Shown here: positions 1-5,675 of the stretch, piece after piece
How the letters are laid out: every line of letters starts with the position of its first letter
Position numbering within the stretch: the stretch's first letter is position 1
DNA from: JAYZVT01 sp050248375
GTDB taxonomy: Bacteria; Pseudomonadota; Alphaproteobacteria; Rhizobiales; Methyloligellaceae
Direction: 5' to 3'
Assembly: GCA_050248375.1 (NCBI GenBank)
Contig: JBFWSL010000090.1
Span: 1 to 11,964 of the forward strand
Length of the DNA stretch: 11,964 bases
The notes under the pieces: model-generated
What the model saw: only the letters and a program-made list of their open reading frames with translations
Databases searched by the model: none
What the model was told of the DNA's origin: nothing
Made by a program: the position numbers and the translations under genes

Positions 1-535
1 CGGCGCCGAGCTGGAGGCCGCTGAAGGTCTCCGAACGGGAACCGCCGCCCGCGCCCGCCACCGGCAGGTCGAACTCGGCGAAGCCGGCGCCGATCATGCC
101 GAAGAGCTGGGTCTGCGGCGACACCAGCACGCCGATGCGTCCGCGCACGCCGAGCAGCCATTCCATGCTCGCGGAGACCGAGTTCACGCCGAAGGCCTGG
201 GTGTCGTCCACGTCGGCGCCGACGATGTCGGCCTCCACGCCGAACACGTAGTTGCCGGTCTGACGGCTCCAGCCCAGGATGCCGCCGCCCACCACTCCGT
301 CGGGCTCCACATTGAACTTGCCCGCCGGCGCGGTGAAATCCATGTCGGTATAGGCGTAGCCGAGCACGCCGCCAACATACCAGCCGTTCCAGTAGCTCAG
401 GGCCGGAGGCGGCGCATCATACCGGGCGGCGGGCTTGTAGGTGTTGATATCGGCCGCGTTGGCGGCGAAGGACGCGGCCGCGCTGGCCACGAAAGCCGCG
501 ACATACATCGCGGCGCGCAAGACATAACTGGACAT
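1..535 (-). CDS. Outer-membrane beta-barrel protein (Omp25/31-like porin family), 3' end missing
   Basis: About 178 residues are readable; the gene runs off the window's left edge, so the C-terminal strands are missing. Residues 1-27 look like a signal peptide: a hydrophobic, Ala-rich segment ending in an ANA/AD cleavage site. A Pro-rich linker (YKPAARYDAPPPA) follows, then alternating aromatic/Gly barrel strands beginning NGWYVGGVLGYAY. The stretches GVVGGGILGW and VFGVEADIVGAD (roughly residues 80-105) are typical of the OMP_b-brl family of alphaproteobacteria. The expected place is the outer membrane, as a structural or diffusion barrel; the substrate is unknown. The start at 535 has an AGGGG ribosome-binding site about 7 nt upstream; an in-frame ATG at 508 (Met10) is a weaker alternative. 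It lies downstream of the TorF-family gene on the same strand, but a terminator separates them, so it is probably transcribed alone. Confidence 0.85.
   Translation of the reverse strand, partial: MSSYVLRAAMYVAAFVASAAASFAANAADINTYKPAARYDAPPPALSYWNGWYVGGVLGYAYTDMDFTAPAGKFNVEPDGVVGGGILGWSRQTGNYVFGVEADIVGADVDDTQAFGVNSVSASMEWLLGVRGRIGVLVSPQTQLFGMIGAGFAEFDLPVAGAGGGSRSETFSGLQLGA
425..458. repeat. 34-bp direct repeat, copy 1 (inside the first porin gene)
   Basis: This segment is identical at every base to 1527-1560. It encodes AADINTYKPAA at the signal-peptide/mature junction. The bases on both sides differ (g versus c at one edge, t versus a at the other), and the two host proteins belong to different families. 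Codon third positions are identical too, which suggests recent shared origin or gene conversion rather than convergence on a peptide motif. Confidence 0.9.
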
Positions 536-593
536 GACTGAACCCCTGCATTCACTGGCGGCGCCTCATCCCCGGGCACCGCACTCCCGACCC

Positions 594-640
594 TAAGGAC
601 ATTTCCTTACGAATCGTTACCTGCGGGGTAGGGTTACCCT
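594..640. promoter_or_regulatory. Two small palindromes upstream of the first porin gene
   Basis: Two perfect dyads lie 60-105 bp upstream of the start at 535. One is TAAGGA-CATT-TCCTTA (594-609); the other is AGGGT-T-ACCCT (630-640). Either could be a repressor/activator site or a small hairpin in the mRNA leader. No clear -35/-10 pair could be assigned, and the binding factor is unknown. Confidence 0.3.
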
Positions 641-658
641 GCGCCAACATCGCGAACG

Positions 659-675
659 GTAAACCGGACGTTAAC
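659..675 (-). promoter_or_regulatory. CtrA-like site (one mismatch) upstream of the first porin gene
   Basis: Read on the minus strand this is TTAA, seven bases, then TTTAC. It matches the alphaproteobacterial CtrA consensus TTAA-N7-TTAA with one mismatch. It lies about 125-140 bp upstream of the porin start, which is far for a direct promoter site. CtrA control of envelope genes is known in the class, but a single near-match can occur by chance. Confidence 0.2.
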
Positions 676-737
676 GGCGCGGCGGCCCGCCAGGAAAGCG
701 GGCCGCAAGCTGACGGACCGTGCCGCCGGAAAAGCAA

Positions 738-770
738 CCGGCCGGACCTCGGGGCATGAGGTCCGGCCGG
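738..770 (-). terminator. Rho-independent terminator of the TorF-family gene
   Basis: A perfect 13-bp inverted repeat (738-750 with 758-770, seven-base loop) is followed, reading on the minus strand, by a T-rich tail (TTGCTTTTCC). It starts about 30 nt past the stop codon of the TorF-family gene and insulates the next porin gene from it. Confidence 0.85.
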
Positions 771-800
771 CCGTGCTTCGCAGATTGGAGATGTTTCTGC

Positions 801-1643
801 TTAGAAGGAAGCCTTCAGAGTACCCACGACACGCTCGTCGCACAGGAACAGGAGGTTCGCTCCGCAGCCGTCCGCGCTGGTGTCCCAGTAACGGATGTCG
901 GCGGTGAACTTCTCGTCATAGAAGGTCTTGGACAGACCGATGTTCCAGTACCAGTATTCGTCGTTGTCCGGATCGGTCAGGTCGCCGACGACGGTGTTGT
1001 TGTCGAGATTGGCCAGATGGCCCAGCAGACCGCTGATCGCCCAGCCCTTGCCGAAGCTCTTCTCCAGCGTGCTCTCGGTGGTGATCGTGTCGCCCGTCTC
1101 GCCGGTGAAGTCAGGCGAGTAGTACAGGGTGAAGCCGCTGGTCACATTGTGCCACAGCGAATAGCTGACACCGAACTTGAACTCGACGAAATCCAGCTCC
1201 GCGGCCGGGTCGAACGCGTTGGGATAGGTGTAGTAGATGACGCCAAGGTCGAAATCGACGCTGTTCCAGCTCTTGGTGAAGCCGGCATACCAGTCGATCT
1301 CGATATCGGCGATGTCGTTGTCGGCAATGCCGTCGCCGTTGGTATCGGCGCCGCCGAAGTCGAGGCTGGACGCCCAGACGCCGGCGTAGAACGAACCGTA
1401 GGTCAGGTCGAAACCGCCCTGGACGGCCGCGTTCTCGTCGGTCTGGGAAATGCCGCGGAACACATAGTCCGTGGTGAGCGCGACGTTGGCCGACAGCTCG
1501 AGCTTGCGCTCCGGCGGCAGCGGCTCGGCGGCGGGCTTGTAGGTGTTGATATCGGCCGCGAAAGCGGTGGTCGCCATTCCGGCTCCGACAACGGCGCCGG
1601 CTGCAATCCGGAGGATTCCGTTGATTGCCCCTGTGTCTTTCAT
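801..1643 (-). CDS. TorF-family putative porin (Gcw_chp / TIGR02001 type)
   Basis: The protein has 280 residues. Residues 1-29 form a signal peptide (basic start, hydrophobic core, AFA cleavage site), followed by the AADINTYKPAAE segment shared with the neighbouring porin. The barrel opens with LSANVALTTDYVFRGISQT, a hallmark of the TorF/Gcw_chp family, and ends in a terminal Phe (LKASF), the usual outer-membrane assembly signal. Residues 100-110 (DTNGDGIADND) look like an EF-hand/thrombospondin-3-type calcium loop within an extracellular loop. Cys260 and Cys268 could form a disulfide near the C-terminus. The family is thought to form outer-membrane channels; the substrate is unknown. The start at 1643 was preferred over the in-frame ATG at 1742 because it gives a proper signal peptide and has a GGAGAGA ribosome-binding site 5-8 nt upstream. 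A strong terminator follows the stop. Confidence 0.85.
   Translation of the reverse strand: MKDTGAINGILRIAAGAVVGAGMATTAFAADINTYKPAAEPLPPERKLELSANVALTTDYVFRGISQTDENAAVQGGFDLTYGSFYAGVWASSLDFGGADTNGDGIADNDIADIEIDWYAGFTKSWNSVDFDLGVIYYTYPNAFDPAAELDFVEFKFGVSYSLWHNVTSGFTLYYSPDFTGETGDTITTESTLEKSFGKGWAISGLLGHLANLDNNTVVGDLTDPDNDEYWYWNIGLSKTFYDEKFTADIRYWDTSADGCGANLLFLCDERVVGTLKASF
1527..1560. repeat. 34-bp direct repeat, copy 2 (inside the TorF-family gene)
   Basis: This is the partner of 425-458, in the same orientation and at the same place in its host gene: it spans the signal-peptide cleavage site and the first mature residues. The two copies lie about 1.1 kb apart, close enough for recombination between them. 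Confidence 0.9.
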
Positions 1644-2196
1644 TGTTCTCTCTCCGTGCCCCAAGAGGTGACAGTTCCAAATTTGACTGGTCAGGGAAGC
1701 AGCCTTGTCGCTCAAGAGCCGATTCGATGACCCCCGTGGCAAGAAGGATTATCGGCGAATCTCGAAGCTCTCAAACGAATCAAGCACTTTGGAATATTGA
1801 ATGCGGGGCAGTGTGACAGAACTGCAATACATGATGCGAATTTGCTCAATCCGTGTTCGCTTGCATTTATTGGGGCAAACTCGATTTCTCAAAAACTGCA
1901 TACTTTGAGTGCAATATGCCTAGTAAATAGGCGGATTCGTCGGGTATTTCATGCATTTCCCCCGCTTGATCCGGACAGGTGCCACCCCGTAGATTGCCCG
2001 GCGCCGGTCAGGCGAAAACAGTTTCGAGGCCGGGTGAATGTCCCGATGTCGCAGGTGAAGACGCTTCCGTTTCGCCACTCGCGACATATATAGGGATCAA
2101 GGCCGCGGGGAAGGCCGCTGATTCCTGACGAATAGACCGTGCCATCGGCGCTGGCCGACGAGTGCGGCGACGGCACGAGGGGAGAAGAGACGCATA
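1644..2196. other. Divergent intergenic region with AT-rich core
   Basis: This 553-bp stretch holds no convincing gene. By hand count positions 1781-1960 are about 43% GC, far below the flanking genes. The sequence should contain the divergent promoters of the TorF-family gene and the antiporter. A weak minus-strand candidate is TTGAGA (1769-1774) with GATAAT (1748-1753), but the 15-bp spacing is short. The AT-rich core repeats short motifs (AACTGCA at 1820 and 1895; TGCAATA twice). An imperfect inverted repeat pairs 1837-1847 with 1873-1883. The possible reading frame at 1797-2093 has a TTG start, mixed composition and no recognisable motif, so it was not called. Confidence 0.5.
2064..2092 (+). 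promoter_or_regulatory. Possible promoter of the antiporter gene
   Basis: TATATA at 2087-2092 stands out in GC-rich surroundings as a possible -10 element. CTTCCG at 2064-2069 lies 17 bp upstream as a poor -35. The antiporter start is about 105 bp downstream. No known riboswitch core was recognised in that leader. Confidence 0.25.
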
Positions 2197-3192
2197 ATGG
2201 ACTACGCCCTGCTCGCCGCTGGCATCGCGGTTTTGCTTGTCTGCGGCGACCTTCTTGTACGGGGCGCCGTCGCGCTCGCCGAGCGCCTGGAAATTCCGAC
2301 GCTGATCATTGGACTGACCATCGTCGCCTTCGGCACCTCGGCGCCCGAACTGGTCGTGTCTCTCCGCGCCGCCATGACCGGCTCCAGCGGCATCGCCCTT
2401 GGCAACGTGGTCGGCAGCAACATCGCCAACGTGCTGATCGTGCTCGGGCTCCCGGCTCTCATCGCCGTGACCAAATGCGACGAACCGCATTTGTCCCGCA
2501 ACCTGTTCTACGTGATCGGCGCCAGCCTGCTGCTGATCGCCCTGTGCCACTTCCAGCCGCTGTCCCTGTGGCATGGCATCGTCCTGTTCAGCTTCATGAT
2601 CGCCTTCCTGGTGGAAGCCGGCCGCCGCGCCGCCCTGGGCGCCGCCGACGAGCCGATCCCCACCACCGAGGACGTGGAGACCATAGACGGCGTCTCGGGC
2701 GTGCCCCACAAGCTGTGGGCTTCTTTCGCCTTCCTGGCCGTCGGCCTGATCGGCCTGCCGCTCGGCGCCCACATGACCGTCCTTTCCGCCTCCGCCATCG
2801 CCAAGGACTTCGGAGTCTCGGAAGCCGCCATCGGCCTGACGCTGGTGGCGCTCGGCACCTCCCTGCCCGAACTCGCCGCCACCCTCGCCGCGGCTGTGCG
2901 CGGGCATTGCGGCATCGTGCTCGGCAACGTGCTCGGCTCGAACCTGTTCAACATCCTGGCCATCATGGGCATCACCGCGATGGTGGCCCCGATACAGGTG
3001 CCCGAGAGCATCAAGTCGGTTGACCTGTGGATCATGCTGGCGGCGTCGCTGGCCATCGCACCCGCCATTTTCGCCAGGAAACCCATCGGGCGCGCCTATG
3101 GCCTCGCCTTCACCTCGGCCTACCTGCTGTATATTTACCTCGTCTTCTCGCCCGAGGTCGGCGGCGTGGCCAACGCCGCGCTGATGCACTAA
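2197..3192 (+). CDS. Calcium/sodium antiporter, CaCA superfamily (YrbG/CaxA-like)
   Basis: The protein has 331 residues and about ten hydrophobic segments, so it sits in the inner membrane. It shows the two inverted repeats that define Ca2+/cation antiporters: GTSAPEL (46-52) with GNVVGSN (69-75), and GTSLPEL (220-226) with GNVLGSN (243-249). The acidic residues Glu51 and Glu225 and the adjacent Asn/Ser residues form the ion site in this family. A polar, acidic loop (about 147-170) joins the two halves. The expected job is exchange of Ca2+ (possibly Mn2+) for Na+, K+ or H+; the ions cannot be told from sequence. AAGAGA lies 6 nt before the start, with a stronger GGGGAG further upstream. The next gene follows after 34 nt on the same strand with no terminator, so read-through into the pterin cassette is likely. 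Confidence 0.93.
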   Translation: MDYALLAAGIAVLLVCGDLLVRGAVALAERLEIPTLIIGLTIVAFGTSAPELVVSLRAAMTGSSGIALGNVVGSNIANVLIVLGLPALIAVTKCDEPHLSRNLFYVIGASLLLIALCHFQPLSLWHGIVLFSFMIAFLVEAGRRAALGAADEPIPTTEDVETIDGVSGVPHKLWASFAFLAVGLIGLPLGAHMTVLSASAIAKDFGVSEAAIGLTLVALGTSLPELAATLAAAVRGHCGIVLGNVLGSNLFNILAIMGITAMVAPIQVPESIKSVDLWIMLAASLAIAPAIFARKPIGRAYGLAFTSAYLLYIYLVFSPEVGGVANAALMH

Positions 3193-3226
3193 CTTCGGCA
3201 TCCCGAAACCTGAGGCGCCGGTTGCC

Positions 3227-3706
3227 ATGAAGTCCGCCCCCGGATCCCCGTCCGGAACAGTCTCCGTCACGCGCCGGCTGGAGTGGGACGCCATGCACCG
3301 CATCGCCAACCACGAGAGCGTCTGCAAGGCCTTCCACGGACACCGCTACGTCGCCGAGATCACCTGCTCCGCCCCCGGCCTCGACGAACTCGGCCGCGTC
3401 ATCGACTTCGGCGTAATCAAGTCCGAGCTGGGCGGCTGGATCGACGCCCATTTCGACCACACCGCCATCCTGCAGAAGGACGATCCCGACCCCGCCGCGC
3501 GGGCGGTGATCGAAAGCAACCAGGCCATGGGCAAGCCCGCCTACCTGCTCGACGGCCCGCCCACGGCGGAGAACATCGCCATCGAGCTGGCCGTGCAGGC
3601 GGCGAGGCTGTTGCGGGCCTACGGCATCACCGTGACTCAGATCCGCGTCTGGGAGACACCGAACTGCTCCGCCACGTGGACCCCCGGCGGGACCGGGCAG
3701 GCATGA
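3227..3706 (+). CDS. 6-carboxytetrahydropterin / 6-pyruvoyltetrahydropterin synthase family protein (QueD-like)
   Basis: The protein has 159 residues and the T-fold PTPS/QueD pattern. Zinc ligands are His24 and the HGH pair His37/His39. The catalytic Cys33 sits four residues before HGH, as in QueD and PTPS, and is not replaced by Glu as in folate-type PTPS-III. Other marks are DFGVIK (60-65), Asp77-His78 (FDHTAIL), PTAENIA (112-118) and the pterin-binding Glu143 in ETPNCSA. It acts in the cytoplasm on dihydroneopterin triphosphate. The product would be 6-carboxytetrahydropterin (queuosine route) or 6-pyruvoyltetrahydropterin (tetrahydropterin route). No other queuosine gene is present here, while a pteridine-reductase-like SDR and a FolB homologue follow directly, so the second or a related pterin role is plausible. 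The stop overlaps the next start as ATGA, implying translational coupling. A GAGG motif 11 nt upstream is a loosely spaced ribosome-binding site. Confidence 0.85.
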   Translation: MKSAPGSPSGTVSVTRRLEWDAMHRIANHESVCKAFHGHRYVAEITCSAPGLDELGRVIDFGVIKSELGGWIDAHFDHTAILQKDDPDPAARAVIESNQAMGKPAYLLDGPPTAENIAIELAVQAARLLRAYGITVTQIRVWETPNCSATWTPGGTGQA

Positions 3707-4458
3707 CGCCGCGCCGCGCCGCGCTGGTCACCGGAGCCGCGCGCCGCATCGGGCGCGACATCGCCCTGCATCTGGCCGCCTCCGGCTGGGACATCGGCCT
3801 GCACTACGCGAATTCCAAGGACGAGGCGGAAGCGACCGCCCGCGAGATCGTGGCCGCGGGCGCCGCCTGCCGCCTCTACGCCGCCGACCTCGCCGATGCC
3901 GGGGCCGCCGCGCCGCTTGTCGACCGCTTCGTGGGTGACTTCGCGCGGGCGCAATTGCTCGTGAACAGCGCCGCCATCTTCGAACGGGATACGCTGGAAG
4001 ACTTCGGCCCCGACCTGTGGCGCCGCCACATGGACCTCAACACGCTGGCGCCGCTCCTGCTGTCGAAGCGCTTTCACGAGAAGACGCCGGGCAAGGGCTG
4101 CATCGTCAACATCCTCGACCAGAAGGTCGGCAGCCTGACGCCGGACTATTTCTCCTACACCCTCTCCAAATGCGCCCTCGCCGACGCCACCCGGATGATG
4201 GCCATGGCCATGGCGCCAAAGACGCGCGTCAACGCCGTCGCGCCCGGTCTGGTGCTGGTGAGCGGCGACCTCAGCCAGCAGCAATATGAGCGCCTGCACG
4301 TGAGAACGCCGCTCGGCGTCGGGCCCGAGCCGGCCGAGATCGCCGGCGCCGTTGCCTGGTTCGCCGGCACGCCCTCGGTCACCGGCCAGATCCTCACCAT
4401 CGACGGCGGCCGGCACATGATGCGTGACCGGCCTCACGACGACCTGCCGAAGGATTGA
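3703..4458 (+). CDS. SDR oxidoreductase resembling pteridine/dihydromonapterin reductase (PTR1/FolM-like)
   Basis: The protein has 251 residues and a Rossmann fold. The cofactor motif is TGAARRIG (10-17), the TGxxxRxG form of PTR1-type enzymes, whose Arg favours NADPH, rather than the usual TGxxxGxG. The catalytic Tyr152 and Lys156 (YTLSK) are clear. Thirteen residues before the Tyr, where most SDRs have Ser, there is Asp139 (VNILDQ), the same arrangement as in Leishmania PTR1. LVNSAA (86-91) replaces the NNAG motif, and the C-terminus has the usual TGQILTIDGG. The likely reaction is NADPH-dependent reduction of a dihydropterin or dihydrofolate to the tetrahydro form. The start codon overlaps the upstream stop (ATGA), and FolB follows after 3 nt. 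Substrate choice (folate, monapterin, biopterin-like) cannot be read from the sequence, and a generic SDR remains possible. Confidence 0.85.
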   Translation: MTPRRAALVTGAARRIGRDIALHLAASGWDIGLHYANSKDEAEATAREIVAAGAACRLYAADLADAGAAAPLVDRFVGDFARAQLLVNSAAIFERDTLEDFGPDLWRRHMDLNTLAPLLLSKRFHEKTPGKGCIVNILDQKVGSLTPDYFSYTLSKCALADATRMMAMAMAPKTRVNAVAPGLVLVSGDLSQQQYERLHVRTPLGVGPEPAEIAGAVAWFAGTPSVTGQILTIDGGRHMMRDRPHDDLPKD

Positions 4459-4461
4459 GCG

Positions 4462-4851
4462 ATGACCGTTCCCCTGCCGCCCGGACATCGCTGCATCGTC
4501 GTCGGCGCCCTGCGCCTGCCCTTTCTCATCGGCATCTACGACCACGAGAAGAAGGCGCCGCAGGAAGTCGTTGTAACGATTCACGTCTTCATCCCGGAAA
4601 CCGGCCCCGTCACCGGCAGCGACATGAAGGAGCATGTCTCCTACGGCGACATCGTGCGCGCCGTGAAGGCCATCGCGGACTCCGGCCGCCACATTCCGCT
4701 GGTCGAGAACCTCGCCGAGGAGATCGCAGGCATCGCGCTCGCCGACAGACGCGTCTCCGGCGTGCGCGTGGACGTGCGCAAGACGCAGATCATCCCCGAG
4801 GCCGAACAGGGCGTCGGCGTCATCATCGAGCGCTACCGGGACAGGCCATGA
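4462..4851 (+). CDS. folB: Dihydroneopterin aldolase family protein (FolB)
   Basis: The protein has 129 residues, near the usual size for FolB. Family marks are GIYDHE (24-29) with Glu29, Tyr61 in VSYGDIV, LVENLAEEI (80-88) with the pterin-anchoring Glu82, and the catalytic Lys107 in VRKTQ, followed by GVGVIIER. FolB converts 7,8-dihydroneopterin to 6-hydroxymethyl-dihydropterin plus glycolaldehyde in folate synthesis; many homologues also epimerise it to dihydromonapterin. An AAGGA ribosome-binding site ends 7 nt before the start. The gene sits 3 nt after the SDR and overlaps the glycosyltransferase start by an ATGA, so the three are almost certainly one transcript. FolB acting beside a reductase that could use the epimerised product fits a tetrahydromonapterin route, but ordinary folate synthesis is the simpler reading. 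Confidence 0.9.
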   Translation: MTVPLPPGHRCIVVGALRLPFLIGIYDHEKKAPQEVVVTIHVFIPETGPVTGSDMKEHVSYGDIVRAVKAIADSGRHIPLVENLAEEIAGIALADRRVSGVRVDVRKTQIIPEAEQGVGVIIERYRDRP

Positions 4852-5642
4852 CGCCCGATGTCTCGGTGATCATCCCCGCATGGCGCGCGGAGCCCTTCAT
4901 CGCCCGCGCGGTGAACTCGCTCACGCGCCAGGGGCCGCTTGCCATCGAGACGGTCATCTGCTCCGACGACGGCACCGACTACCTGGCGCTGCTGCGCGGC
5001 GAGGGCATCGACACGGACGGCATGATCCAGTGCCATACCGCGAAGCCGCGCTCCGGCCCGGCGGCGGCGCGCAACGAGGCGCTGAAGCTCGCGCGCGGCG
5101 ATCTCGTCGCCTGCCTCGACGCGGACGACGAGTTTCTCGAGGGACGCCTCCCCGCGATCATCGGAGCCGCCGGGTTGCATGGCGCGGTGACCGGGCCGAC
5201 GGTGGAATTCACGGACGGCGAGGCCACCCGCGTCACCACGCCCGCCAACAGCGGCTACCTGACCGTGGCCGACATCTGCGGCCTGCGCATGCCCTTCTTC
5301 CCCGTGTTCAGGCGCGCTCTCGCCGGCGACGGCTGGCCGGACCTGCCCTTCGCCGAGGACATGATCTTCAATGCCGGCCTCGCCCAGCGGGCGCGCGGCT
5401 ACGGCTATGTCGCGGAGGCGGTCTACTGCTATCATCTGCATCCCGGCTCCCTGACGGGGGCGGAGGACGCCCTGCCCCGCGCCCGCGCCGCCTATGACGT
5501 CATCCTCGCCTGGCTGGAGAATTCCGGCTGGCCGGACGCGGAGCGCGGGACGGTGAAGAAAGCCATCGAGGAAGACATCGCCAACGCCGACGCCGCGCTT
5601 GCCCGTGGCGAGACGAGCTGGCGTGGTACAGTCTCTTCCTGA
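4848..5642 (+). CDS. Family 2 glycosyltransferase (GT-A fold), soluble
   Basis: The protein has 264 residues. It opens with VSVIIPAW (5-12), the GT2 nucleotide-binding strand, then SDDG (39-42), GPAAARNEAL (70-79) and the metal-binding DADDE (91-95). FAEDMIF (168-174) supplies the acidic residues expected near the acceptor. No membrane helix is visible, so it is probably cytoplasmic. The family moves a sugar from a nucleotide sugar to an acceptor, and neither donor nor acceptor can be named. The start overlaps the folB stop (ATGA), so it is translationally coupled to the pterin genes; this raises the idea of a pterin acceptor. It could equally be an envelope-polysaccharide enzyme placed here by chance. 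uvrC follows after 33 nt. The start at 4848 was chosen because the GT fold begins just after it; the upstream part of the open frame overlaps folB. Confidence 0.88.
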   Translation: MTPDVSVIIPAWRAEPFIARAVNSLTRQGPLAIETVICSDDGTDYLALLRGEGIDTDGMIQCHTAKPRSGPAAARNEALKLARGDLVACLDADDEFLEGRLPAIIGAAGLHGAVTGPTVEFTDGEATRVTTPANSGYLTVADICGLRMPFFPVFRRALAGDGWPDLPFAEDMIFNAGLAQRARGYGYVAEAVYCYHLHPGSLTGAEDALPRARAAYDVILAWLENSGWPDAERGTVKKAIEEDIANADAALARGETSWRGTVSS

Positions 5643-5675
5643 AACGGCGCGGCAGCGCGACCGGCAAAGCTGAGA

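Noticed and set aside
720..1730. 336-codon plus-strand open frame opposite the TorF-family gene
   Set aside because: Val/Gly/Glu-rich antisense translation with no family features, and it runs across the terminator hairpin.
1797..2093. 98-codon open frame in the AT-rich intergenic region
   Set aside because: TTG start, no ribosome-binding site, no motif, and composition changes midway.
2064..2196. Possible metal riboswitch (yybP-ykoY type) in the antiporter leader
   Set aside because: No recognisable conserved core or terminator/anti-terminator pair could be found by eye.
3174..3210. Small TTCGG/CCGAA hairpin after the antiporter stop
   Set aside because: Only 5 bp of stem and no T-tract, with the next gene 34 nt away; too weak for a terminator.
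2008..3327. 439-codon minus-strand open frame across the antiporter
   Set aside because: Low-complexity Gly/Asp/His/Gln-rich translation without motifs; it lies opposite a well-supported membrane protein.
3637..4692. 351-codon minus-strand open frame opposite the SDR gene
   Set aside because: Antisense shadow; the SDR motifs on the plus strand are clear.
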